Below, piece after piece: positions 35,201-47,600 of a stretch of 64,000 nucleotides of DNA. Numbering within the stretch: the stretch's first letter is position 1; every line of letters starts with the position of its first letter. The stretch covers positions 2,550,377-2,614,376 of the forward strand of contig SCFE01000022.1 in NCBI GenBank assembly GCA_004352715.1, written 5' to 3'. The notes below the pieces were generated by a model, which worked only from the letters and a program-made list of their open reading frames with translations, was not told the DNA's origin and ran no database searches. Made by a program: the position numbers and the translations under genes. The DNA is from Hofstenia miamia (taxonomy: Eukaryota; Xenacoelomorpha; Acoela).

Positions 35201-37675
35201 AGATAATTTAGAAAAGCATTTTAGTAAAACGTACACAACTAGAAGTAAAGCACTAAAAGCATACCATGAAACAGAGAGTAAGCACTAACAGGTTCCTCAT
35301 TAACCTTTAATATGGTAATCAATTAATATCAGAATTATTGCATAGCAGATGATTCAAACATTTAAAATTTGCACAGATTGTCTCCTATCATTTTGGGTCA
35401 AATAAAGCATTTACATATTGGTATAGATAATATTAATTTACAATTTAATGAATTCGAAAATTAATGTAGAAATGTTTGTGATTGCATTGAGTGATGCCAC
35501 ACTAACTATAATAGCAATGTCAGAAAACTTCTGAAAAACTAAAAAAATCCTAACCCTGACCCTCAAAAAACAGTGTCCCAGAAATACATCCCACATCTCA
35601 AGACAAACCTGTAACCATTGATATTAACTTTATAGCACATTATTGTAGAGTTGCTCGGGGATTTTGTTGATTTTATTCTTTTACAACTTTACTTTGTATT
35701 ATTACTTCACTATGACGTTAGTAGCTATTTATGGTGCTTATTATTGCTCAAATTTAAATTTGCGAGGGAAAAGAATTCGATCATGTTAAACTACTTTGAC
35801 ATCTGATTATTGTAAACAAAGGCAGGTAATAGTTAAACATTTGTATAAATCCTGAGGAAAATGTAGTGATAGCTTAATAGATCTTATCTACTCTCAACTG
35901 CCGTCTTTACCATTGTATTTTCTATTTATTTATTATCTTTATGAAACTTATTGCTTAAGATTGGCGACAATTCTGGAGTGCTTTCACTATCATGGGGTGA
36001 CAAATTGCTTCTGGGGGTCTTTTGATTACCCAGTCCGAATTGTGGACTCATTAAGTTATGTATACGGTTATGTATAAGGAAATAATAAATCTCTCTTTCG
36101 TAGTTCAACACCTACATGCACTTATAAAACCTAACACTGTGATGATACCATGCCATGGGCTAACATGAATATCTGGCAATTACAGATTATTTAATAGTGA
36201 GCTGAGAGATAACAATGAAAATGAGAGTTTGTATTTTCTGAAGTGAGATAGAACTTAAGCAAGTGAGACAAATAGAGTAGCACCAGTCAATAGGTTAAGC
36301 ACTTTACTTTTGGATGTTCTGCTTCGACTGGAAGCCATAGGAATTGGTCATCTTGGATCTTACCTAAAGTAGTTTTGTTACTTGGATGAATTACCAATGT
36401 TACATCTATAAATTATAAATTCTATGTTATTCCTTTTTCTGGAATCATGGCTGTTCTGTAAACGCTATTCAAACCTTCTGCAGAGTCAATTAAGTTTCTA
36501 GTTAAGTTTCACAACCAGCCAACGATTCTACATTATCCTAATTTTTATAGATAGGAAACATTTAATTGTGAAATTATAAAAATAATGCTTAAAGCTGATA
36601 AGACCATCTGATACAAAGGTAGCAAAATATTCTGAAAAAAAATATGTTGAAAAACAATGAAAATGTAGGTGTTTAAAAGACTGTTTCAAATGTTTTTTTC
36701 AGGCTATTCTTTATGAGCATACATTCAGATAAGATAAAATAAGACAGTATATATTCATTTGAATTTTTTTTTTACAATATTTAGCTGATATTTCAAATGA
36801 ATAGTGTTATTAACTACTAATTACAAAAAAAATGAATAATAACAAAAATGAAAATCTTCACTGGCTATTGATAGTTTACTAATTTCAATTTATTTTACAG
36901 TCAATATTATTATAAAATATAAATCCTATCCATAATCTACTTGATATAAACTTTTGTTTGATGATTAATGGTTTTAATTCTTTCTTGAATTTTTTAGGTT
37001 CTCTATTATTTTCATTTCCTTTAGCAATTTATTCCAGTTATAAAATGAAGTATTAATAAAAGATTGACTCATTATATTTTATCAAATTTAACACATGAAT
37101 AGTTTCTTGATCCTCAGTTTCTCAGAAAATGAAATGATATCTTGTCATAGGGTGGAATTTTATTGATATATTTGAAAAAATAAATTATAATATTATAAAT
37201 AATTAACTGTTGGGTATTTTTAAGAATTTTTAATAATTTTATCAAAAACATTGAAATATACTTTGACTTACAAAGTCATTGTCAGTTTTACAAATAATTC
37301 CCTCTAATTTTTACTTGATTTTGTAATAATATTTTATTTCACTAAATCTTAATTATTAGTAGCAATAGTTTATATATATAATCATCTTTTGTATTTAGAC
37401 TTGGTTGAAATGATCTAATTAGAATTTTTTAAATAGTGGTGATGTTTATAAAATTTCTTTGTTCTTTGTTCTATTTTACTTGACATGTTGTAGTAATACA
37501 TGGTTTCAGTTTTTAATGAGGAATGCATAATTTAAAGCATTTTTCACCTCAATTAACAATGTTTTCACTTTAAAGGAATTTCTTTATCAAATAATCATCT
37601 TAATACATAAGGGATTGAAGGCACTATGGTTTTTGGAGCAGGGAATCAAGTGCATTTTTCATTTTAATGTAATCA
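35201..37675. repeat. Third copy of the long repeat arm, split by a solo LTR
   Basis: 35201-35643 and 36533-37675 match 46938-48484 in the same orientation. The LTR interrupts it between GCACATTAT and CCTAATTTTT, which are contiguous at about 47377-47395. Confidence 0.85.
35644..36532 (+). mobile_element. Solo LTR, 889 bp, with target-site duplication
   Basis: The ends are TGTAGA...TCTACA (6-bp inverted, TG...CA). TTAT flanks it on both sides (35640-35643 and 36533-36536), and the empty site is visible in the twin repeat at about 47383. It contains GTATAAATCC (35844) as a TATA-like box and an AATAATAAA signal near 36086. Same family as the LTR at 34941. Confidence 0.85.
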
Positions 37676-37951
37676 TCTCCCTGCTTTTGAAGCTACCTTA
37701 ACATCAAGGTGAACTAGGCTACTCATTTCAAAAAGCATCTCCAGAAGAAAAACTGGGTATGTTATATGTCTTTTGATTTAAACAATTTTATATATGGTAT
37801 TGTTTTATTCATTTATACACATTGATTTAATTCAAAATTCTTGAGTTTATATATGAATTTAAGAAGGAAACGCATCATTTATTTAACATGTTTCAGCATG
37901 CCACTGCCATTTTCAAAAAGTTTCCCACTATAAAATTTTACAAAATATTCA

Positions 37952-38690
37952 TCAAATTACATTTCTTATGAAGCACACAGCAATTGGGCGAATTCCACAA
38001 TCCTTTTTCTTCAATGCAAAAAGATTAGTTCCACAAAGATATGGTGCAATTTCATCAAGAACATTACCAGATATTAAACAGTTGATTACTTCAAGCACCA
38101 ATGCAATTGCTTTGTCCCCATATTCAGGTGTTGGGCATTGGAATGCATTAATCAGATGGGAAGCATAACGTTTAGAGACACTGGCAGCAGAATCCCATGG
38201 AAAGCTTTTCAAACATTTAATCAGAATGTCTTTGTTTATCACAAATGGCTCTGTGTCTTCAGTACTATAATCTATTTTATTTTTTGAAGTGTTGGGATGC
38301 GTTTCCTTCAGTGCATGAAATGTTGGCTCATTGAAGCTTAGACCATGAGATCTTAGGGCTGCTATGGCTCTATGAAAACTACCTTCATGACCAAACTGTC
38401 TAGCTCTCTTAAAATTTTGGCTGGAACTGACAGAAGATGATTTATTTTTAATGTTGCCAGAACTTACAGTTGCTTCATATCAGAGTTGAGCCTAATCACC
38501 ATTAAACCAACGCTCTAAGCAGCTCTTGAGAGTCGAAACTTCGTATTTCAGCTGTTTGGAGCCCCCATGAGGAAGAGACCGGAGAACACAAGCAGTCAAA
38601 ATAAAAATCTCCACCCAATGATTAATAAAACTTGGTTCCCACTTAACTTTACTAAAAGAGTGACTTACAGCTTTAGCCCAGAAGTAGTAT
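37952..38690 (-). pseudogene. Reverse-transcriptase-family protein fragment (N-terminal region to RT start)
   Basis: One minus-strand frame, interrupted by two stops near 38485-38500, reads LTACVLRSLPHGGSKQLKYE, CLERWFNGD, then RARQFGHEGSFHRAIAALRS, PFVINKDILIKCLKSFPWDSA and LCGTNLFALKKKDCGIRPIAV. This series (leading helical region, SFP-x-SA, LCGA.L.ALKKK.GG.RPIAV) is familiar from an abundant invertebrate reverse-transcriptase family; only its beginning is present. The RT catalytic acids lie further downstream and are missing. It is probably non-LTR. The upstream region 38691-38904 looks like its promoter. Confidence 0.6.
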
Positions 38691-38904
38691 AGATCAGAGT
38701 GAAGGAGATCTCACTTTTTTCTGATTGGTCGAGAGGGGTGGCCTTTGACCTGAGACGTCATAGATATTGCCGGGGGTGTTTTACTAACGTCATAATGTAC
38801 TTTTACTAGTTTTTGTGTTATTTATGTGGCCTAATTTAGTTTGCATTTTTTTACTTTTTTAGTTTTACTTTCCCACATTACCATAGATTTTTTTTTTAGT
38901 TTCA
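38691..38904 (-). promoter_or_regulatory. Promoter-like region with CCAAT and CRE-like boxes (copy of 50640-50960)
   Basis: Read on the minus strand: GTGGGAAAGTAA, ATGACGTTAG, GACGTCTCA, then CGACCAATCAG (ATTGG at 38724-38728) and AGATCTCCTTCACT. It matches the plus-strand block at 50640-50960, which has four CCAAT units instead of one. It stops at the single N at 38905. Confidence 0.55.
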
Positions 38905-38905
38905 N

Positions 38906-40430
38906 GCTGATTCCCCTTCGTCCTCGCAGTTATGCTAGTGGTAATGAGCAGTCTATGCATCAGATTGATATGCACCTTGCGGAGATTGAGCACTTGAAGG
39001 AAGCATTGTCACAACAGGTAGCTCTTAGGATGGAGAGTGAATGGCAAGTAGAGTCTCTCCAAGCCAAAATTAACACCCAACATGTAGCCTATCAAAGAAT
39101 GGAGTGCCAGATGCTTGAGTCAACTATTGCGCTAGAATTACAAATACATGAGTTGAAGGGTGCCGTCAACAACTCGCACTGCCAAGAGGACGCATTGTCT
39201 CAACAAAATGACGAATATGTTACTCATGCTGTATTAAACGAAGCTTTGGATGAATTAGCCGAGAAGATCATCAGTCAAGTAGTTCATTTAGTAGGCGCTA
39301 ATCAACCTCCTCCAGCTGTTCCATTGTGTGGAAGGTCCTCTTCTATACCTTGTTCCACTCCTCCTTCACACAGTCAACCTACTTTTGCTCTGGCGGCTCT
39401 TACACAAGTATCCACGTTAACTACCAGAGCCACTCCTCAAACAGGATATGTCCAGTCATTACCTGATCCAGTGAGCACCATTGTCATTCCTGCATGCAAG
39501 CAACAACATGTGAGCGATACTAGTCCATTCAATGAAAAAGCTGGTACTAAATATCAGCCAAGATATCGTGATTTGATCCTTCCTCTTGAGTCTAATGGAC
39601 AGGTACAATTATTTAGCAAGCACTCTGTTCTCCCTAAATTCACTGGGCAAATTGATGCTGTGGCGCAGTCTTTCGACGAATGGTTTTTCTTGTTTGAACT
39701 GACCATGAAACAACACAAAAATTCGCAGGAGTCAGCCATCTCGCTGTTCCCCTTATATCTTAGCAGATTGGCATACAATCAATACATGATGCTCGATCGC
39801 AACATCAAAACTGACTACCAGCTATTGGTGGGCTTTTTCGAGGATCATTACCAAGCACCGCACATCAAACATCAGTATAAGACATTATTGTGTGACATGT
39901 CTTTAAAATTCGGTGACAATATTTGCAATTATATTACCCAGGTTGAACGTTTGTTTCGTTTGAGTAGTCTTTTCAGAGAATATTCTAAGCACAATCTATT
40001 CTCTTATATATGCCGAGGTTTTCCTTCATCGATCAGAAACCGGCTGGAAGTTTGATGAGATCCTGAGGATAACCTCCACGAGATCATCCGCAAAGCCATT
40101 AGTGTGGTTTATATGCTCCAGAATTCTCAACGCATCAATAACAATATCACTAGTTTTTCTGGCATGCCGGGAACAAAGGGTTTTGAGCCTAGGAAGCCCG
40201 CAGTTGTCAAAAAGGTGTTTGACTTATCATCGGTAAGATGCTACACTTGCGGGGAAAAGGGGCATCTTAAATCTCAGTGCAAGGTGAAAGTGCAGCTTAT
40301 CACTGAGAGCAAAGGTTTCATTATCAAAGAGCCGCAAACTACTGAAAACACTGCATCCACATCATTGTGTGTCGACAACCTCGTTGATTTGGAGCCTGAT
40401 CAACCAACTACATCTTCGGATTTAAATTAA
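38906..40430 (+). pseudogene. Ty3/gypsy-type Gag, interrupted
   Basis: The frame starts after a single-N join at 38905, so the true start is missing and the leading 'MHFFTFLVL' residues of the apparent ORF are foreign. The sequence shows a coiled-coil-like N-terminal part (HLAEIEHLKEALSQQVALRM), a Pro/Ser/Thr-rich linker, and a capsid-like region (FTGQ...SFDEWFFLFEL...LFPLYLSRLAYNQYMML...DYQLLVGFFEDHY). Tandem TGA TGA stops at 40053-40058 interrupt the frame. It then continues DPEDNLHEIIRKA and a CCHC zinc knuckle CYTCGEKGHLKSQC (40240-40281), ending at TAA 40428-40430. Gag packages element RNA. The CCHC knuckle and downstream pol make the call secure. Confidence 0.85.
40421..40427 (+). promoter_or_regulatory. 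Candidate gag-pol -1 frameshift heptamer T-TTA-AAT
   Basis: The gag frame ends GAT TTA AAT TAA. T-TTA-AAT fits X-XXY-YYZ, directly before the stop. A -1 slip leads into the protease/pol frame, which has no ATG until after the start of the protease region. Confidence 0.5.
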
Positions 40431-43400
40431 TTGTAGTGCCACCTCCTATCAAATGTGCGCAGCAGGTCTTAGTCATTACTCAACTAATCAGGAATAATTT
40501 AATACCTGTCGAGATGAATGGTAATATTTTTAATGCCACAGTAGACACTGGAGCCGCAGCATCCATTATTAGTGACGAGTATTGTAAAGAGTTGTGTTTG
40601 AATCAAGATTCGTTGAACCCCTCCAGTGTGAAGCTGATTGATGCTTCTGGAAACCCTCTTTCTCTGAAAGGAAAGTTAAAGGATGCCTCAATAAAAATGG
40701 AGCCTTTCAAAGTAGACCTATTGGTAATAGACACATCAAATCATCATCTCCAGTATGATCTCATCTTGGGAAATGATTTTTTGGAGCTCAACTCTTGCAT
40801 GATTGACTTCAAAAATAATATGATTTCTATTAAAGATCAAGAAGCAACGCAATTGGCTATGATCCCTGAGAAGGAAGTCATTTTTAACTTGGACGAACCC
40901 ATATTTCTCAAACCCAAGCATTGGACTCGAGTTGCTGTATCTTCTGATGCTATTATTAATGGGGACATCATGATCTCAGGTCATAGAGGCAAGTATATAT
41001 GTGGAATCTCTTTCTCACCAGATTTATGTAAAGTGACAAGAGGGAAGACATATGTCACTGTTCTCAATGGATCAACTTCTTCTGTCAAGATTGGAGTTTC
41101 CCAATTACAGTTAGTAGGAGTGCCGGTTAGAGTTGAAAATATCCTGGTCATTTGTTTACTGATATGTACTGCCTTGCATGATCTAGAAGATCCTGTAAGC
41201 CCAGTGAAAGTACCAACAGTCACTGAAAGTTCTCATCCGCACCTAAATCAAAGAGAGAGAAAGTCTTTGGTCTCTTTACTTCACAATAAGCATGATGTAT
41301 TCAACTACGGTACAATTAGTGTTGGTCAAGCATTAGGTGAGGAACACGCAATTGAATTGAAACATGATCGACCACTTAGGTTACCAGTACGCCGTGTACC
41401 AGAAAATTTGAAACCTGAATATGAGAAGATCTTGAGTGATTTGATTGAAAGTGGAATAATACAAGGAAGTAACAGCCCTTATGCTGCTCCCACTGTGTTT
41501 ATTTGCCAAGGTGAGAAGTATTGCCTGTGCATTGATTTTTGTAACCTGAACAATATAACAATTAAGGATGCGTATCCCCTGCCAAGGATAGAAGATCTCC
41601 TTTATGATGCCAGTAAATATAAATTTTTCTCATGCCTAGACTTATGCAAAGCTTACTGGCAGGTACCTATGCGCCCTTCTGACATCTCAAAGACCGCTTT
41701 CATTACCCCTTATGGGTTATATGAATGGAAGTATATGGCCTTTGGCCTATGCAACACACCAGCTACATTCCAGCGATATGTCACTAAAGTCCTTAAAGAT
41801 GGTGCGAACCTTCTTGAGCCTGGCATCTCGGCTTATATAGATGACATCTTAGTTGCACTTAACACTTTCGAAGAACATTTAGATAAGCTCGGTCAAACCT
41901 TGGATCTATTGCAGAAAGCTGGACTTAAAGTCAACGGAACAAAATGCGCTTTAGTTCGGACAAAGGTAATTTTTCTTGGCCACATAGTCAAACCCGGGAA
42001 AATTTTGATAAAAAACAACGCTAAAGATTTCTTAGATAAGATCAAAACGCCACGAACCCGGTGGGACGTTCAATGATTAATGGGCTTCCTCAATTATTAT
42101 GGGATGTTCATCCCGGACCTCGCTGATAAAACGAGACTGATTTTGAATTTATTAAAAAAGTCTGTTAATTTCAAATGGACTTGGCAGGAACAAGAAGCTC
42201 TCGATGGAATAAAAACAGAACTCAAACAGATACCATCCTTGAACACCCCCGATTATGCAAAAGATTTTATAATTGATTGTGATGCTAGTGCTGTTCTCAT
42301 TAGCGGGATCCTCAGTCAGGACATAAATGGAGTCAAGAGTCCTGTTAAGTACTTCAGTATAAAACTCAGAGCATCAGAGGAGAACTATGGCGCAACTAAG
42401 TGTGAGATGCTTGCATTAGTTGAATCCTTGAAGAAATTCCACTATTTTATACTTGGCTGTAAATTCACTGTGCAAACCAACAACAGCGCTCTTGCTTGGT
42501 TAAAGAAATTTAGTGGTGATAAATCGAATATTGTTGCAAGATGGATTGAATACTTAAATGATTTCTCATTCACTATTAAACATCGCTCTGGACGACTCCA
42601 CTTGAACACTGATTATTGGACGGTGCTGCCAAGCTACGAATGTGATCTCAAAAAACCAGATGGGGAAAAGGTTCCTTTCTCATTCATCCCCATACTGAGT
42701 ATCAGTTGATAACTGAGATCAATGCTGACTGAAATGGAAAACCTATTCTTACCATACTCATGAGAGAGGAAATTTCAGAAGAGGAAATAGTTCATTACCA
42801 ACACCATGATTGGATATTGGACCAGATAATGAAAAGGATGAGGGATCCGTATTTCCCTATATCCCCAGAAGTGAATCGCTATTTCCATTGCTACAACGGG
42901 CATGTGACTGATAACAGCCTGTTATACGCAAAGAGTAAGCACAATAATCGGCTTGCTATCCCTGAGTACTTCAAAACGGGATCTGGTGCATAGAGTTCAT
43001 GAGCGAGGTCACCTTGGCATTCTCCAAACCGAGAAAACTTTCAATTCAAGATATGTTACCACCGGAATATGAACTACTGTGACAGATGTAATTGATAAAT
43101 GCGAAAAATGTCTATTAAACAACATCCACCACTTTCCACAACAAAGAGCTGAAATGGAATCGCAATCTGCGGAAAGCCCTAATGAGTTAGTGCATGTTGA
43201 TTTAGAGCAACTATCAAAAGATGACGAAGGTTTTCAGTATCTACTTGTGATGGTGGACCACTTCACCAAGTTTGCCTGTATAGTTCCTTTAAGCAGTACA
43301 ACTGCAGAGATGGTGGCTGAAAAAATCCTTAAAGAGTGGATCTTAAAATATGGTTCAATGCGCAAATTAGTTTCAGATAGAGGTCCGCAATTTGAAAGTA

Positions 43401-44320
43401 ACCTTTTATGTGCTTTGATGAAAGAACTGGAAGTAATTCACGAATTAACAACAGCTTACCATCATCAAGCAAATGGATTGGTAGAATGGTTAAATCAAAC
43501 CCTCATTAAATTGATTGGGTGGCGTTGTCCCAAGCTGCTGGGAAACAATGGAGACAAATTGAAGAATGTGTCAAGTATTTTTATAACACGTCGGTTCATA
43601 CAACAACTGGTATTAGCCCCTTCAAAGCCATGTTTGGTAGAGAAGCCACTACTTCCTTGGCAATGATGTTTCCGAAATATGCTGACAACAATGTGGAAAG
43701 CTATGTAAATAGATTAATTACTGACATGCAACAAATTCACTTGACAATTTGTCATAACACCAATCAGTCTAGTATCAGGCAAAAGAAAACTTTTAATAAA
43801 AAGTTGTATGGCGAGCCTCATAAGCACGGTGATAAAGTTTTTGCTTATCTGCCTTGAATTACCACAGATAGTTATCAAGTATGGAAACTTGCAAATGATT
43901 GGCAAGGCCCATTTACGATCAAAAAAGTGCTTGATCATAACACATATACCTTAAACAATGGTAAAATTGGTACATTTTCAACGGCTTAAAAGAGCTATAA
44001 AAGATATAGAGCATGTGATAATAGATGATAATAACGAATTTACATTAGTAGACAACAGTGTCAATGTATACAAAAAATACGATAATTTAACTAGTTTTTC
44101 CGAGGATGAATTTTCCGACACTGAGTACAACTCTGATAATGTTAATACTGAGAATTTAGAACCACATATGCTCCCCCAGAGAAGGGCGAGAACTACTTAT
44201 GATCCCAACATTTGGGATTTAAATCTTATAACTACATTTAGGAATGAAACCAGTAAATCGCAAATGAGAGTTGCCAGCTCCACCTGTCCGCCGCTGAGTG
44301 AGAAGGAGGATGGAAGGTAG
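40431..44320 (+). pseudogene. Ty3/gypsy-type Pol (protease, RT, RNase H, integrase), broken
   Basis: Protease VDTGAAASIISDEYC (~40540); RT with YPLPRIEDLL, FSCLDLCKAYWQVP (motif A), GLCNTPATFQRY and YIDDILVAL (active site, ~41836); then FLGHIV. A TGA at 42074-42076 interrupts the RT/RNase H connection. RNase H shows DCDAS and KCEMLALVE, but the third acidic site reads TNN instead of TDH. Frame changes follow near 42710 and 43000. The integrase keeps a zinc-finger remnant (VHERGHLG...CEKCLLN), HVDLEQ, VSDRGPQFES and NGLVEWLNQT as the DDE triad, with another shift near 43519 and a TGA at 43855-43857. The tail has KLVHFQRLKRA, the usual end of gypsy integrases, then an acidic stretch ending at TAG 44318-44320. 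Reverse transcription and integration are lost in this copy. Confidence 0.88.
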
Positions 44321-44574
44321 CCAACTTGAAAGAGATGCCTCACCTAGGCGTGGGAGACACGTTTCTCCGCTTGCTGAGGCCCGCGCAAGAAAAAGAGGAC
44401 GTCAGGAAGGTGCTGAGGAGAGTCTGATTCTTTTTGGGCGACACATTGCTCCACGACTTGGAGAGGAGACAGCATTTCCCACGACGCCCTCCACATCTCG
44501 CCCCTACATGGAGAGACACGTTTCCCCACATGTGCAAGAGGAGCTGGCAACCCCCACTTTAAAAACTTATGATT
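44287..44574 (+). CDS. Start of ORF3 overlapping the end of pol
   Basis: ATG at 44310 opens a frame overlapping the last 11 bases of pol (TAG 44318-44320). It codes for MEGSQLERDASPRRGRHVSP... with three RH(V/I)(S/A)P units and TLKTYD. The 287 bp differ from 31133-31419 at only about four positions. After 44574 the sequence changes to unrelated DNA, so the rest of ORF3 is absent here. Confidence 0.6.
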
Positions 44575-44649
44575 CGAGAGTACCCTTTAGTACTTTACAA
44601 CTTGTAAATACACCCCATATGGAATTATAGTAACAACTAAATGTTATAC

Positions 44650-47600
44650 AAATATGGTTAGAAAGGCATTATACCCTCTATGAGACATTAGCATTAATTA
44701 AAAGCATAAACTATTTTTGATTCCCATTTCCCCCACTTATATAGAAGGTGTTCAAATAACTAGTCATTAGTCACTGTGATAAAAATATATATATATGTGT
44801 ATGTTCTAGAATATTTTAATCAAATAAACAAACTTTAAATAATTTTGTTAGTTGCATAAACTATATGGAAAAAAGATAATTTCACATTTCAAAACATAAA
44901 AACATATTGTTCTAGTCAACACAATAGAATTTACAACATTTCTGCACACTAATGAGCTTGTTAAACTGTTGCATATATTTCTAAGACACAAAATGTTCAC
45001 CTAACACATCAATGCATAGTTTTAAAGTAAATTAAATTACACTAGTCAATTTCTGACATTGCTTTGTTGATTCAAATCCAGCCCATCCAAAGTATTCCTT
45101 ATTTTTCATGGTTTTAGTTGAAAAAAATTGATAATTAATGTAAATATATATTCAAGGAGAAAAATAAGTCTGAAAAGGAATATGTATTTGCACTTTCTAA
45201 AATAAATTTACATGCTAAATTTCAACACAATACTTGACTTACAAATGAAATATTTCAAAGGTTTATTCTGAAATCAAAGAACTTCAAGTCCATTTAACAT
45301 TTTAAACCATACACCAGCTTGATGTTCATATCATTTGGGAAGAAAAAAACAATTTCTATTGTACAAAATAAGTTTACCACAGGGCCATACTTTGAATAAG
45401 TTATATGCACATTGTGAATTGTATACTGTTCACCAATTGATAACTCATAAAAAAATATGTACTGTAAATAACAAGGTTCTTCTGAAACTGAGTTAAGTTC
45501 ACTGACTATTACAGAACATGATAATTTCTCCTCTGTCTTTAGCAAACATTGAATCATTCAGTTGTTTTAAGCCAATGTTAATAACCAACCAGATGAAATT
45601 CCTTTGTTTTCCATAATTTTGCTCAAATTTATACACTTAATATTCATACAGAGTTCATTTTTTTCACATCAATTGATTGTGATGATAGTGGTTTTTGAAT
45701 AATTATTCATTAAATATATTATTCTATATCTAAAATTTACTGTGAACTCTCCATTTTACAATGATGATGGAAATTCTAACATGTTTTACTTTATGAGTAA
45801 ATTATTAGCATGCTACTAGATATAACAATCCCATTATGTAATGGTTTGAACATATCTTATCCACTGCTGTAATTGATTTAGCCATTCAAGGCACTATGTG
45901 TTTAATAATATCATATATCTTGTTTTCATAATTAATGATAAATGTTTGATACAATAGAAACCCCTGCTATGAGTTATAAAGCAATGAAATCTCCAACATA
46001 CACAGAGAATTTCACATTTCAAAGCATAAAAACAACACCACAGTAATTAAGAAGGCAACCTCTGCAATAAAACTCTCCACAAAGGTTGATTATTGCATTA
46101 AAAACACATTGTTCTTGTTAAAACAATGGAATTTTCACCATTTCTTTCTGCTAATGAGCTTTGTTGAAATAATATGTTATATTTCTAAGATTGAAGTAAA
46201 TTAAACACAGTTGTTTTAAAATGATATTACATCTACCAATGTTTTAACATAAATACAAGCATGGAAAAAATAAATCTGACAACGAACATATATTTACATA
46301 TTCCAAATCAAATTAAATGCTAAATTTTATATAAAAAAAAGCATTTCAATAAAACCAACTTATTTTTTTAAAGTAATTACACATCTATAGCTTTAAGACT
46401 CAAATTTATGAGGACAAAAACTAACCATTTTTTAAACAATACATAACAAATTTTTGCTAATAGTCTAATTGTTAAGACGCCAAACTATACACTTATGTAA
46501 ACTATGCATATACATGACTAAATATTTCTCCAAATATTATGATACATCATAGACCTGATTGGATTCAATACAATCCCTTATTAATAAAGAGATATAATGT
46601 CAGTACAATTATTCATTAAGACTACTAATTTGCTTTAAAATTTCATCAAAAATTTTTTGTAAGGGATTCCTTTGGAATCTCTTATCAAAAATGTTTTCAT
46701 TACATTTGTTAAGAATTGATTGACAGATGCCAATTGATGAGTAATAAACCAATAATTAATTCATGAATAATAAGAGGGGGTGTGGTTACAGAGTGCAGTT
46801 ATTTGCACATCATATAATCAATCCATGAATAATTTAAGAATTTAAATGTGTATGTGTTAGAAAATTTGTTATATAAGCCAATTGCTGTAGTGATGAGTTT
46901 GTAAAGCTGAACCTGAACAAGGCACCCTTGGCAAAAATCAGATAATTTAGAAAAGCATTTTAGTAAAACGTACACAACTAGAAGTAAAGCACTAAAAGCA
47001 TACCATGAAACAGAGAGTAAGCACTAACAGGTTCCTCATTAACCTTTAATATGGTAATCAATTAATATCAGAATTATTGCATAGCAGATGATTCAAACAT
47101 TTAAAATTTGCACAGATTGTCTCCTATCATTTTGGGTCAAATAAAGCATTTACATATTGGTATAGATAATATTAATTTACAATTTAATGAATTTAAAAAT
47201 TAATGTAGAAATGTTTGTAATTGCATTGAGTGATGCCACACTAACTATAATAACAATGTCAGAAAACTTCTGAAAAACTAAAAAAATCCTAACTCTGACC
47301 CTAGAAAAACAGTTTCCCAGAAATACATCCCACATCTCAAGACAAACCTGTTACACACTAATATTTACTTTATTGCACATTATCCTAATTTTTATTTATA
47401 GGAAACATATAATTGTGAATTTATAAAAATATTGCTTAAAGCTGATAAGACCATCTGATACAAAGGTAGCAAAATATTCTGAAAAAAAATATGTTGAAAA
47501 ACAATGAAAATGTAGGTGTTTAAAAGACTGTTTCAAATGTTTTTTTCAGGCTATTCTTTATGAGCATACATTCAGATAAGATAAAATAAGACAGTATATA

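Noticed and set aside
38841-38904. N-terminus of Gag (MHFFTFLVLLSH...)
   Set aside because: It lies before a single-N join and is antisense promoter-like repeat sequence matching 50640-50700.
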